In this document: positions 34,386 through 44,410 of the stretch, one piece after another
How the letters are laid out: each line of letters begins with the position of its first letter
How positions within the stretch are numbered: position 1 is the stretch's first letter
Source of the DNA: Prosopocoilus inquinatus
Lineage: Eukaryota; Arthropoda; Insecta; Coleoptera; Lucanidae
Assembly (NCBI GenBank): GCA_036172665.1
Contig: CM069877.1
Coordinates: 27,677,001 to 27,741,000 of the forward strand
DNA: 64,000 bases
Direction: 5' to 3'
Made by a program: the position numbers and the translations under genes
The notes under the pieces: generated by a model
Told to the model about the DNA's origin: nothing
Seen by the model: only the letters and a program-made list of their open reading frames with translations
The model's database searches: none

Positions 34386-35309
34386 ATGGATATTTTGGGA
34401 GTAACTGATAAAATTAAATTGGACACTTCAATAACCAGTATGGAGTTCCATTCACACTTACCATTCAGTTCATCATTTGGTAATAACGATGAAGTGCGTA
34501 TCACCGTACCTGAGATCGACAATTACACCCTCCCTTGCGAAAGTTATTTGTACGTAGACGGAAGACTGCGTTTGGTTAGTGATAATACTAAACACAGTGC
34601 GACGGCACAATTGATAAATAATCCGGTAGCTTATATGTTTAGCGAGATTAGATATCTTCTGAACGGAGTACCGGTGGATTCGGTAAGAAATGTTGGCATA
34701 ACATCAACAATGAAAGGGTATTTTTCTTTTACTCGCAACGATACAGTAAAATTGGAAAATGCAGGATGGATTCAGGAGAATGATAAAATGAGCGATAAAC
34801 TCAACGTTAAGGGAGATTTCTCAGCAAGTGTACCTTTAAAGACACTATTAGGTTTTGGGGAAGATTATAAAAAGATCGTCTTGAATATGAGGCAAGAATT
34901 AGTATTGATCAGAGCAAATGATGACGTTGATGCAGTTGTGGAAACAAACAAGACGGAAAAGATTAAATTAATAATTGACAAAATTGTATGGCGTATACCT
35001 CATATTTCTGTTGGACTACGTGAGCAATTGGCTTTAACGAGAGTGACAGACAGAGATGTTGAAATACAAATTCCTTTCAGACGCTGGGAGTTGCTCGAGT
35101 ATCCGTCGCACCCAACTACGACAAGTCATTCTTGGACAGTAAAAACGGCTCCGCAGTTGGAAACGCCAAGGTACATAATCATCGGTTTTCAAACTAAGCG
35201 AAAGGGTGTCGTCGATGCAAACATGAGTCTGTTTGATGACGTTAAGTTAAAATCATTAACGGTATTTCTAAATGGCGAACGCTATCCGTACGACAATATT
35301 GAAATTAAT
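34386..35309 (+). pseudogene. Major capsid protein (double jelly-roll), cut by densovirus insertion
   Basis: Starts MDILGVTDKIKLD and continues with the hexon-like Polinton capsid sequence (TLPCESYLYVDGRLRL, NPVAYMFSEIRYLLNGVPVDSVRNVG, LLGFGEDYKKIVLN). The frame is open until codon 308, where the densovirus terminal palindrome begins at 35310. A typical Polinton capsid protein is much longer; the C-terminal end survives separately at 41376-41575. As it stands the gene cannot make a full capsid protein. Confidence 0.9.
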
Positions 35310-35506
35310 ACAATTGTATTCTTATCTTCCAGCAGCAACAGCAGCAGCGTGTGACGTCACGCTGATGCTGTTGGTATATCATGCAATACATCAACAGCAT
35401 CAGCGTGACGTCACACGCTGCTGCTGTTGCTGCTGGAAGATAAGAATACAATTGTATTCTTATCCGACAAGCTCCCAGTCCCGGCTCGGGGCAGAGTTCG
35501 CGGTCA
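35310..35506 (+). repeat. Densovirus left inverted terminal repeat
   Basis: Bases 35310-35454 are one palindrome, starting ACAATTGTATTC and ending in its complement, centred near 35382 with the loop around TATATCATGCA. Each arm holds a CAG/CTG-rich stretch and TGACGTCA, the CREB/ATF-type site. The repeat continues single-armed to about 35506 (CGCGGTCAC), matching the right end at 39892. The terminal hairpin would prime rolling-hairpin replication in the free virus. Confidence 0.9.
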
Positions 35507-35614
35507 CCGCTGGTTTGGGTTCTCTGGCTATAACCAGGCGTTCGGTTTTCCCTGTAATCGGGGGGTTTCACTACAAAGCCTCGGCGGTAGGGACTTTAAA
35601 TATTCAGTTTCATC

Positions 35615-35941
35615 ATGTCGACTCCAGTATCTTCTGATTGTTCAGATAGAACACACTACAACGTCCACGGGAGTGCGTTTAATCTCCGGCGCCCTCTTGC
35701 AATTCCAGGACCGGTATCGGCTTACCTCAGCGAAACCTTGGCCAACCAATTGATCGTTGCTCAACAACGAACACTTGTAAATTACCGTTATCGCGGAGCT
35801 CTATATTCCGCGATCGGAAATCTGTTAGATGAATGGAATACAACGACTACAACGTTTTGTCGTACAGATAACTACGTAGTCGTGGATGGTAGCAACTTGA
35901 ACGCTCCCTTTGTTTCGTCGTCTACGGAAGAAGACAGTTGA
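35615..35941 (+). CDS. Small upstream densovirus ORF (NS3-like position)
   Basis: 108 aa, intact, starting at an ATG closely downstream of a TTTAAATATTCAGTTTC motif. It contains AYLSETLANQLIVAQQRTLVNYRYRGALYSAIGNLLDEW. The first ORF after the left terminus in ambisense densoviruses often encodes NS3, which is why I use that label. I cannot confirm homology from the sequence. A consensus donor (GTAAGT, 36063) and acceptor (TTTTTCAG, 36111) beyond it could remove a short leader intron before NS1/NS2. Confidence 0.55.
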   Translation: MSTPVSSDCSDRTHYNVHGSAFNLRRPLAIPGPVSAYLSETLANQLIVAQQRTLVNYRYRGALYSAIGNLLDEWNTTTTTFCRTDNYVVVDGSNLNAPFVSSSTEEDS

Positions 35942-36236
35942 GACTGTCTTGTCTCGATTTGTTCTTTGTGTACATCGGCATTGAACGTTCCTACAACGGC
36001 AATTTGGTCAGAGGTTCAGGCCCATCATTTAGAACGTGTGGTCTGGAATAGTTCACGTAAACAGTAAGTAATATTCTTATGTTCGGTAAGTGTATTACGT
36101 ACTGTTTTTCAGGTATTTATTCACTCATTCCGAGAAGTATACGTATACGCATTGTACGCAGTGCGAGACGTGTTTACGTGCCGTCTTACATCCGAACTTA
36201 ACACTAGTCGATTACGTATAATTTAGTATTCTCTCC

Positions 36237-37085
36237 ATGGCTGAAACATTATCGCTCCGAGAAATTTTAAATTTATGTCAAGAATTATGGAATCTTCCGA
36301 CGGAATTCACACAACTATTGACTCAATTTTCGACGAAGTTGATACTGGTAATGGGACACCCGATTTTGCCCTTTCTGCGTTGCTTGAAGAAGCTGCTGAA
36401 TTCGGCATTCGAGAACCCCGACAAAACGCCTTCGTGGACACAATATTTCGAAGTGGTCTCCGACGACGACTATGCCACGACGTGCTTCCCATCGGATCTC
36501 GTGATGAAGGTCTTCAATTACTTGGAGAAATGCGCCAACGACGATACAACGGACAACTGTTCATCGTCTCGTATCACGGGGAATCCCCCGAATGGGAACA
36601 TTTGCACGTTGTCCACGACTGCGGATGGACCGCGGGAACATGCAGATGCACCACGTTCCGGGGATTGCCTTTCCAACGACGACGACGAGCTCAGTGGACC
36701 GGTGGCATTGGAAGAGGTGAGCAATACGTTATGTTGGGTATTTGTACAATTTCTAACCATATAATTGAGTTATATATTTAATGTAATGTATTGTTCACAG
36801 ATTATCTCCGAGCACTCGGAGTATATATGTTCCTACACCCTCGAGAATGTCTCCACTATTTCTTCGCCGGCGCCAGACGGGATATTCCTAGTGCAGCTGA
36901 AATTGATTCCAATGATCGACGCGAAGAAAGTCCCGAAGGAACAACTTTGGACGAAGTTGACGAAATCAGCGCAGTTTGTCGCGACGCCACTGATGGTCCA
37001 TCGGTATCAACTCCTGGTCGAATTATTGAGCGATGTCAAAAAAATATTCTGCAAAATCAACACCTCAAAAAAACCAAACGCTTGA
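36237..37085 (+). CDS. Densovirus NS2-like protein (spliced)
   Basis: ATG 36237 opens a frame that overlaps NS1 in another phase. An 84-nt intron (36717-36800, GTGAGC...TTCACAG) would join exon 36237-36716 to exon 36801-37085 in frame, giving about 254 aa. Without splicing the frame stops at 36764. It is acidic in its C-terminal first-exon part (SNDDDELSG). NS2 proteins of densoviruses are auxiliary replication factors of unclear mechanism. Its start precedes that of NS1 by 38 nt. Both exons are free of stops, so this frame looks intact. Confidence 0.6.
36717..36800 (+). other. Shared NS1/NS2 intron
   Basis: 84 nt, donor GTGAGC, acceptor TTGTTCACAG. The length is a multiple of three, and both overlapping frames have a stop inside the intron that splicing removes. 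Confidence 0.65.
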
Positions 37086-37967
37086 GACGATTCTCTCCTT
37101 TTTCGAAAAGTATCCGGTTTGCCCCCTATTAAGTACGTGTAAAACCGCACAATGGTGCGAAAACGAAAAATTACGCGGTATCGGACGCAGTTCATTGGTT
37201 TATCAACAAGATATAGACATTTTTCAACGTATTATTTGTAACAAAACAATTCCAGAATTGATCGAATTTTACCTCAATTCACAACCGTTATTTGCATGTA
37301 CTTCCGGTCATTTATTTGATTTTTATTATACTGTTGACGAATCGCGATCAAAATTATACGATCTTTTACAGTACCAATGTAATTATGATGAAATAATTCA
37401 TTACATCTTTTTTACAAACTATTTATAACGTATTAGATCGGCAAGAAGAAAAAAAAAATTGTATTCAAATCAAAGGTCCGAGTAACGCTGGAAAAACGCT
37501 ATTTTCTAAATTGTGTGCATCGTTATGTTTAGTAAAAGGTCAAATTGCGAATTTTAATAAATATAATCAATTTCCGTTACAAGATTGCGTAGACAAACGT
37601 ATTTTAATATGGGACGAACCGAATTGTGAAGCGTGTGCGTTTGATACGTGTAAGATGCTATTCGCGGGAGATCCCTGTATGGCAAACATAAAATATCAAA
37701 GTCACGTGCAAATTGATCGAACTCCGGTATTAATTACTACGAATCAAGAAGTTTTTCCAAATAATGCAATTTTTAATAATCGTATGTATAAATTTTCATG
37801 GCATACTGCCCCCCTACTGAGCGCGTATACCAAACATTTACATCCTTTAGGACTGTATGAACTTTGGAAGCAATATAAAATCATCACTATTGCAACGGTA
37901 AGCGATAATGTATCGGCCTATATTTACGAACGTGGTGAAGGAAACATATGTTTACTGTATAATTATA

Positions 37968-37981
37968 TTTATTGGAATAAA
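37968..37981. terminator. Convergent polyadenylation signals
   Basis: TTTATT at 37968-37973 is AATAAA on the minus strand (capsid message) and AATAAA at 37976-37981 serves the plus strand (NS message). The two signals lie 2 bases apart and the transcripts overlap, as in other ambisense densoviruses. Confidence 0.75.
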
Positions 37982-37993
37982 AAGTGTTACATA

Positions 37994-39811
37994 TTATGCT
38001 GTTGTTGTATATGAACCATCCCAATTATAACAATAATGCCCACCTACATGATTCTGTTGAATATAATAATGTTGTTTTGAATCTTTATATCCAGCCGGAA
38101 ATGCCTGCTTCGACGCGAACGCCTCGTTGGCATAATTATACTGGAAATTAAATCCTATTTTACATGTCGACCGAATTTCATATTCCGCACATGCATTAAC
38201 GAAGGACGGCGACGTGTCGCTGGGGGCATTACTTTGAACCGGTTCAATCCCGATGTGACATTGCGGTTGGGCTTCGCAAGGAAGCATATTATTATCAAAA
38301 CCAATTAAATGACTTTTTTCGACAATATTTTCATAACTAAAAATTTGCCCGTTTTCTTGACGGAATGGAAAACAATTGAGGCCGCTCTGAGCAAATGCAC
38401 TGTCGGAAATAAATTGTGTCTTTTTTACTCCCAAATCTACACGTCCCGTAAACGGTATTACTTTGTTCGGTACAACGGCGGAATTATACACATGTTTCAA
38501 GGTGCCGTTTTTAGGACGGTAAGTATAATTAATACACGGAGTATTAATGTGTTCATTTAAATTATACCGTTCGACTAAAGCATCAACACGGGGCCATCCT
38601 GTTTCGATATGATAAGAATTTTTCTTCATGTCATTCCCCGTTGTGAGAAAGCACGCATACGCCGGCAATGCACGATTAGCACCCCACGATGTTGGAAACG
38701 TAATAGTGGTATCTTTAGAATGATATTCCGTAGTGTTACCGTAAAAACGATTTGTAAATTCGTCTGCCGTTAGAGGTGTAGTTTCCGAAATATACATCGG
38801 CGCTTTTTTGTTATTAATAGCAACGCGATTAATCATATCAATTTTTCGATTTAATCCAATGCAATGTTTGCCGAAAATGACATGCATCGAATTCGCGCTT
38901 GCCGTTAACGTTGTACCCGTATCAAACGAACACCGAACACCTTTCGGAATAATTTCTACGTGAACTTCCGCGATATAAGATCCCAAAGGCAACGACTGAA
39001 ATTCAATCGGACTTAAATAAAAGGGAATCCAATCCACCGGAACATATGCGAGACTAGTGGAATAGGCGAGATAGTTAGAACTAATATCAGTATTAGTTGT
39101 CGCTGAATCCTTTTTCGGACCTATCAGAAATTTACCGCTCATAAATCCCCACGTATGCATCAGGCGAGATTTCCGGAAAAACGTAAACGACGGGACTGAC
39201 AATGCTTTAGTAAAATAAATTGTATGTTGCGACCCGGGATTTGTTACACCTGCATTTCCAGGCATTCCTACGCCCATGGCGTCCGCCGCATCGACTTCAT
39301 CCGTCGCCATCGGTGCATTATTTTCTTGCTGTCCAATATCGCTTACATCGTGAGAACCAGAAGGCTGATCGACCGCCTGCATGCGATCACAGCGAACTTG
39401 AACGTCGTCCGCGCGGTCTTGCTGTTGCCGCGAACTCTGTTCTTCTCGACGGTCGCCGCGTGTGCGAAGTGAAAGTTGTTTATAACGTCGCTCGCGTGAA
39501 CTCATATCTCCCGGATATAGCACACCTGTATACTGCTCAACACTGCGCTTAATTAAGTAACCTTTTACAAATCCGCCTTTCACCATCACGACATACATAC
39601 CTATTAAGGAGTGCCAATTTCCACAGGTTCTAAAATCGTGCTGAAATTGCTCGATGGCAGAATCGTCCGCCGCGGTTATATCTGCCGCCGATACTGCAGA
39701 AGCATATGCGGAATCGTGTTCTTGCGCGATCCGATCGTCCTCGTCCACTGGTTCACCGTTATCTAAATCGTTCCCCGGACCCAAATATTTATGAAAGGGA
39801 AGCACCGGCAT
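37994..39811 (-). CDS. Densovirus capsid protein VP with PLA2 domain
   Basis: 605 aa, uninterrupted. Residues 10-14 (LGPGN) and 28-36 (IAQEHDSAY) are the calcium loop and catalytic His-Asp of the parvoviral VP1 PLA2, needed for escape from the endosome. A basic, glutamine-rich linker follows, then GMPGNAG, and from about residue 200 the beta-barrel capsid core. Shorter VPs may start at downstream methionines (for example MSSRERRYKQ). The gene ends overlap NS1 by 21 nt. An intact 605-codon frame beside a damaged NS1 suggests recent integration or retained use. Confidence 0.9.
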   Translation of the reverse strand: MPVLPFHKYLGPGNDLDNGEPVDEDDRIAQEHDSAYASAVSAADITAADDSAIEQFQHDFRTCGNWHSLIGMYVVMVKGGFVKGYLIKRSVEQYTGVLYPGDMSSRERRYKQLSLRTRGDRREEQSSRQQQDRADDVQVRCDRMQAVDQPSGSHDVSDIGQQENNAPMATDEVDAADAMGVGMPGNAGVTNPGSQHTIYFTKALSVPSFTFFRKSRLMHTWGFMSGKFLIGPKKDSATTNTDISSNYLAYSTSLAYVPVDWIPFYLSPIEFQSLPLGSYIAEVHVEIIPKGVRCSFDTGTTLTASANSMHVIFGKHCIGLNRKIDMINRVAINNKKAPMYISETTPLTADEFTNRFYGNTTEYHSKDTTITFPTSWGANRALPAYACFLTTGNDMKKNSYHIETGWPRVDALVERYNLNEHINTPCINYTYRPKNGTLKHVYNSAVVPNKVIPFTGRVDLGVKKTQFISDSAFAQSGLNCFPFRQENGQIFSYENIVEKSHLIGFDNNMLPCEAQPQCHIGIEPVQSNAPSDTSPSFVNACAEYEIRSTCKIGFNFQYNYANEAFASKQAFPAGYKDSKQHYYIQQNHVGGHYCYNWDGSYTTTA

Positions 39812-39891
39812 ACTGACGACGCAGCACCGCCGAGCCGTTATATATATATCCTTGTACTCCCCGTAAAACAGGGAAAAGTACGGAAACGGCA

Positions 39892-40052
39892 GTGACCGCG
39901 AACTCTGCCCCGAGCCGGGACTGGGAGCTTGTCGGATAAGAATACAATTGTATTCTTATCTTCCACCAGCAACAGCAGCAGCGTGTGACGTCACGCTGAT
40001 GCTGTTGGTATATCATGCATACATCAACAGCATCAGCGTGACGTCACACGCT
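39892..40052 (-). repeat. Densovirus right inverted terminal repeat, truncated
   Basis: Reverse complement of the left repeat, from GTGACCGCG at 39892 through the palindrome beginning 39944. It stops at CACACGCT, so about 35 outer bases of the palindrome are lost. A few differences from the left arm are visible (CCACCAGC for CCAGCAGC). DNA from 40053 on is unrelated. Confidence 0.88.
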
Positions 40053-40056
40053 ATAT

Positions 40057-40655
40057 GTGGGACAAATTAATACAACGGGTGACGAAAGGAGAACACAGAA
40101 ACATGTCATAACAGTCGAATAGACAGATTTTCGCCTATATAACGTACGGCAGAAGATGGGAAGGCAGTCGAACCAGCCGTCGACTCAAGTAGGCCTAGTG
40201 CCAACTTCCCCGGGAGGACCTTCCTCACCGACGCCGTGCGGCCGCCGCCGCGTCGGGACGCTGCCCGTTCCACGGAGGCATCCTCACCAACACCTTGCCG
40301 CCGCCACCCTCATCAGGACGCTGCCGTTTCCAAGAAGGATCATCCTCACCGACGCCTTGCTGCCGCCACCCTCATCAGGACATCTCATCGCAATTGCTGC
40401 AGCCCTCGAGATTGCCCTGGATCCGGTTAGCCGAATCTCGGGTCTCTTCAACCCCAGCACAGAGGGTTTCCTCATCCTCGCTGTCGCAGCCGACCCGTCG
40501 CGATTACGAGAATCACGAAAACGCACCCCCGCTCATTTAAAGATCGTCCGCCGATAGATAATAATATTCATTAAATAAAGGTATACATTGTTTGGTAAAC
40601 TGTGTTTTCAAGCTCTACCACTGAGAACCCGCTACCTACCCCTAACCACGTGACA
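40057..40655 (+). mobile_element. Solo LTR-like sequence, ~600 bp
   Basis: It begins with (T)GTGGGACAAATT and ends CCACGTGACA, flanked by ATAT on both sides (40053-40056 and 40656-40659). Inside are a TATA motif (CCTATATAAC, near 40134), a GC-rich middle with three degenerate repeats of a CCGCC-GACGC type, and an AATAAA signal near 40574. This is the structure of an LTR left after internal recombination. The frames of 64-133 aa over the GC-rich part have no motif and are ignored. Confidence 0.6.
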
Positions 40656-41342
40656 ATATTTTGGGAGTAACTGATAAAATTAAATTGGACACTTCAATAA
40701 CCAGTATGGAGTTTCATTCACGCTTACCATTCAGTTCATAATTTAGTAATAACGATGAAGTGCGTATCACCGTACCTGAGATCGACAATTACACCCTCCC
40801 TTGCGAAAGTTATTTGTACGTAGAGGGAAGACTGCGTTTGGTTAGTGATAATACTAAACACAGTGCGACGCCACAATTGATAAATAATCCGGTAGCTTAT
40901 ATGTTTAGCGAGATTAGATATCTTCTGAACGGAGTACAGGTGGATTCGATAAGAAATGTTGGCATAACATCAACAATGAAAGGGTATTTTTCTTTTACTC
41001 GCAACGATACAGTAAAATTGGAAAATGCAGGATGGATTCAGGAGAATGATAAAATGAGCGATATACTCAACGTTAAGGGAGATTTCTCAGCAAGTGTACC
41101 TTTAAAGACACTATTAGGTTTTGGGGAAGATTATAAAAAGATCGTCTTGAATATGAGGCAAGAATTAGTATTGATCAGAGCAAATGATGACGTTGATGCA
41201 GTTGTGGAAACAAACAAGACGGAAAAGATTAAATTAATAATTGACAAAATTGTATGGCGTATACCTCATATTTCTGTTGGACTACGTGAGCAATTGGCTT
41301 TAACGAGAGTGACAGACAGAGATGTTGAAATACAAATTCCTT
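40656..41342 (+). pseudogene. Duplicated major-capsid segment
   Basis: 687 bp that match 34390-35076 at about 98-99 percent, from the fourth base after the capsid ATG to ...EIQIP. It carries an in-frame stop at 40739-40741 in the first part and has no ATG of its own at the normal place. It lies on the other side of the densovirus from the main copy, so the virus and LTR sit between two overlapping pieces of the same gene. Confidence 0.85.
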
Positions 41343-41651
41343 GATTTCATTTGATTTTATAAGAAGCAACATCAACCGGATTAGCTAGTTGTCCATTAAT
41401 TGGAATCGACTGCACTTTTCAGAGAGATGTAATGCATAAAAGTGCAGTAGAAATAAGAATTAAGTTTACAACTAAAGAAAATATTAAAGCTGATACTATT
41501 GCTTACTGTTTAATTCTGCATGACAAAGCGTTCTCTTATTCACCTCTCACCAAAATTGTCCGTCAGTTGATGTAAACCGTGAATGGCAGTATTAACAGAG
41601 AAGCTAAAACTATTTGATTTCATTTGATTTTATAAGAAGCAACATCAACCG
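41341..41651 (+). repeat. 38-bp direct repeat pair around the capsid 3' end
   Basis: A 38-bp sequence (TTGATTTCATTTGATTTTAT then AAGAAGCAACATCAACCG) is present at 41341-41378 and 41614-41651. The second copy is the natural leader of the next gene. The first marks the junction where the duplicated capsid segment meets the capsid C-terminus. Confidence 0.85.
41376..41575 (+). pseudogene. Major capsid protein C-terminal end
   Basis: Open frame encoding LASCPLIGIDCTFQRDVMH..., NIKADTIAYCLILHDKAFSYSPL and ending VRQLM. This is the characteristic last segment of Polinton hexon-like proteins. The coding part between codon 308 of the main copy and this segment is missing from the window. Confidence 0.75.
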
Positions 41652-41655
41652 AACC

Positions 41656-42186
41656 ATGAAAAAACGATTTATTGTCATTGACATTCAAGGATTTAAAGTG
41701 GAAAATAATCAATTTATACCAAAAGAGTTGGCTTCTTACGATAGGGAAGGAAAAGTGAGTCATTTTTTATTTCAACCACCCACAAGTTTGTCAATGCTCC
41801 CCAGAAAATTTCAAAATGTTGCAAACTGGTTAATGACCAATCACCATTGCATTGATTGGAATAGAGGATTCGTCCCCTTATCTGAGTTTGACGCAATCAT
41901 CACCTTTTTATGTTGTACAGCCAAAGTCGTTTACGTTAAAGGAGTGGAGAAGTCTCGATTTCTATGTGAAATTCTACCGAAAAGCAATGATGAAAGTGTA
42001 CCTGTGTTAGATTTGGGTGAAATTTACGAAGATGTACAAAAATTGCAAAAATTCGAACCCAAGTGTCCATTTCACTCAAGAAGAAATTGCACGTGTGCTT
42101 TAACGAACGTGTTTGATTTACATAAATTTATTCAAACAAAGTTATATGAAGGATTCTTTACACTAAACATTTGTGATATATTATGA
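41656..42186 (+). CDS. Polinton-associated protein, unknown (176 aa)
   Basis: I start at ATG 41656 (ACCATGA context); the open frame extends further upstream but without ATG. It begins KKRFIVIDIQGFKVENN and has PKELASYD, FLFQPP, WLMTNHHCIDWNRG and a cysteine/histidine cluster near the end (CPFHSRRNCTCA). The order of an acidic beta-strand (IDIQGF), a middle helix and the NHH motif is faintly nuclease-like, and similar proteins recur in insect mobile elements, but I do not know a function. It shows no break. Confidence 0.55.
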   Translation: MKKRFIVIDIQGFKVENNQFIPKELASYDREGKVSHFLFQPPTSLSMLPRKFQNVANWLMTNHHCIDWNRGFVPLSEFDAIITFLCCTAKVVYVKGVEKSRFLCEILPKSNDESVPVLDLGEIYEDVQKLQKFEPKCPFHSRRNCTCALTNVFDLHKFIQTKLYEGFFTLNICDIL

Positions 42187-42231
42187 GGAAACTTTGGTTC
42201 TTAGTTAGTATAAGAAAAGTTCAGCTTCGCT

Positions 42232-42559
42232 ATGGATTTCTTCTCCCCTCTATTTTGCAAGAACATTATAAAGCATGTTGTAGAGAAGGTTGGCGAAATT
42301 ATTGACCAGTACGAAAAAGATTGTTCGTTCAGTAGTATACCAGACAAGGATTTGAAGTACTTTCCAAAATCGTATCTATGTACCAGAGTCACAGCTGTAG
42401 ATAATCTGGCCTAAGTTGCCGATTCATTATCAACGCTGTAAATATCTACAAAGTCAGAGACTCTGTCACCAACATTGGAATCAAACTGAATTTTCTTTGG
42501 ATGAAATAGATGGTCCACCTCCACGGAAGAAGAATTGCTATTTGTGTACTTATTCTTAA
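42232..42559 (+). pseudogene. Small unknown ORF, frame-broken
   Basis: ATG 42232 opens MDFFSPLFCKNIIKHVVEKVG... and stops at 42414. A frame shifted by one base at about 42405 continues with PIHYQRCKYLQSQRLCHQHWNQ and DGPPPRKKNCYLC to TAA 42559. Together they would be one ~108-aa protein with a CxxC-like tail. Unknown family. Confidence 0.45.
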
Positions 42560-44400
42560 ATATTATTATTAAAATATTAATTATTAAATATTGTTATTAA
42601 TAATATATTATTATACAATAAACTATAATTAGAAAGGAGTTGTTATTTTATTCGTTATTAATTTTAATAAATCAATTTAAGGATTTAAGAAAGAATTTAG
42701 AAATTACATTGCGTTATTAAATTATTTAGATTCTCTTGTTGAGCAATTTAGCTTGACAGATTTTTATTGTCTTTGAAAGTATCGCTTTATTCGATTGAAA
42801 TTTCAAACGTTGTCAAATTTGCGAATTTTCTACGATGTAAAAGTCACAAAAATGGTTTTCACTGTGCAGCGTTAAAAATTTCATAGCAAGAAGTGATCTG
42901 TTTTAAAATATACAGTGAGAATCTTGTACCGCTGCACATAGACGAAAATTACGTGATCAGATAATACATTTCTGAATCATATAAAATTGCACATAGGGGT
43001 TTTAACATTACGTTGCTATACTTACTACTTAATTCTTAATGCTGAATCATTTAAAAATTGCACATAGGAAGTATTAAGGAAGGGAATAATTGATCTATCT
43101 GGAAATTTGGCGGCAAATAACGCCAAGACCTCTGTCAATGAAGCTCCATTTGAGAATAATGTGTACCTACGTCTCCACTTTTTCGGCGGTTGTATACATT
43201 TTACATTTAAATCGAAAGAATAATTTAATTCAATCTGACAATTCAAAATCAGTAGTGTCATTACTAACAACGCACGGTAACCATGGCGAATAAAATAAAT
43301 TTGAAAATAATGTAATAATGCTTCCGTTGATAATAATTACTATGTGCAGTCTTATAAGATTCTCAGTGTATAATAAATCTAAATCAGAAAGGAGACGTTA
43401 TTAATTTTAATCGATCAATTTAAAATTTAAGGATTTAGATTCACACACCGTCGTATAATAAATTAAGTGGTATAGAAAAAATAAACATGTTTGAAGGCGA
43501 ACGTCGATTAAATATACAAACACTATAAAAATATGTATTCCGAGTTGTGAATGAATATAAATACCGTTTTAAATAAATAAAAACAAGCACGTTTTAAAAC
43601 GACCCATACTAGCAAAAATTGCATAATATTAAATTAACATATTTACGAGCATTCACCGTCGATTTAAAATTCAAATTCAATTTGCATGGAAATCGTTTAA
43701 CTAATATATTATTATTACACACCAGTCTCAATCGGTCTCTCACAGAGCGTAGTGCGTATTTATCAAAGGGGTAAGATAATTTTTTAAGAATGTAATTTAA
43801 ATATACACGATTCTTACAAATAAAGATTAGGGGCTGATTGTTCGATGAAATCATGGTTTCTAGGAGATGAGTGCTCGTGAAATGTGTATTGTTAAACTGT
43901 GTGACACTTGCAAGTTTGATTTACGAAAATTTTTGCAAATAAAGATTATTATTTGACAGATACACTTTTTCTTTACATTCATTTGAATAAAGATTATTAT
44001 AAACTTGGTAATAATAAGATTAGAATTACTATTCAACTTGGTTATAATAAGATTATTATTAAACTTCGTAAATGTTATTCAAATTCTAAAGTCGTTAGAG
44101 AGAATAATTAGTTATAGAATTTTTTTCAAAATAACTGCAAGTAAGAATAAAAAAAGACAAGGAAAGAAAAAAAAGAGAGAAAGGAAAGAAAAAAAGGAGA
44201 GAAGGAAAGAAAAAAAGAAGAGAAAGGAAGGAAAAAAGGAGGAAAGAAAGGAAAGAAGAAAAGAGGAAAGGTTAGTTCCAGTGGGCCGTGGTTACGCCTT
44301 CGGTACGCCTTCGTGACGCCCAGAAAATGGAAAGGGAAGAGTAGGGATGGGAGTGGGGAGTGGGCTTTCTTCCCCCCCCCCCCCGTACTCCGTATTTTTG
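42560..44400. other. AT-rich spacer with simple repeats
   Basis: No supported gene. A short element with AAAATTGCACATAGG-type sequence recurs at about 42980 and 43055. A 120-bp purine tract of GAAAGAAAAAAGG type lies at 44150-44275, and a 13-base C-run at 44372-44384. Frames of 60-103 aa here follow these simple repeats. Confidence 0.5.
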
Positions 44401-44410
44401 CATGCTAGTA

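Larger units (their letters stand above)
36275..38014 (+). pseudogene. Densovirus NS1 replication protein, two frame breaks
   Basis: NS1 combines an HUH nicking domain and an SF3 helicase. Exon 1 (36275-36716) carries the HLHVVHDCGW metal motif; the same 84-nt intron as in NS2 leads to DYLRALGVYM at 36801, in frame. That frame closes at 37132 while the following part is open in another phase (37033-37428), and the helicase (Walker A GPSNAGKT at about 37472-37496, WDEPN at about 37610) is again in the first phase to 38014. The shifts fall close to A-runs (37038-37044 or 37066-37072) and a T-run (about 37390) and cancel each other. They are either recent decay or homopolymer errors in assembly. 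Confidence 0.85.
35310..40052. mobile_element. Endogenous ambisense densovirus, ~4.7 kb
   Basis: A nearly complete parvovirus genome with palindromic termini. The right half of NS coding lies on the plus strand, capsid on the minus strand, with the two converging at 37994-38014. Ambisense layout, PLA2 in the capsid protein and inverted terminal repeats place it among ambisense densoviruses. Its small size recalls the mini-ambidensoviruses rather than the 6-kb types. It is integrated in the Polinton capsid gene. The left palindrome is whole; the right one lacks about 35 outer bases. Confidence 0.92.

Noticed and set aside
35272..35753. ORFs over the densovirus terminus (121, 108 and 88 aa)
   Set aside because: They read through the terminal palindrome, with mirror-image translations on both strands. 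Only the frame from 35615 is kept.
36063..36111. 49-nt leader intron before NS1/NS2
   Set aside because: Borders fit GT-AG, but it is very short and a second donor lies at 36085. Mentioned under the upstream ORF, not called as a feature.
39220..39552. 110-aa plus-strand ORF inside the densovirus capsid gene
   Set aside because: Opposite strand of the 605-codon VP frame; no motif.
40156..40557. Overlapping ORFs of 64-133 aa on both strands
   Set aside because: They lie in the GC-rich middle of the solo-LTR-like sequence and have no motif.
43025..43270. 81-aa minus-strand ORF
   Set aside because: Considered as an exon, but no splice-supported extension, promoter or known motif was visible.
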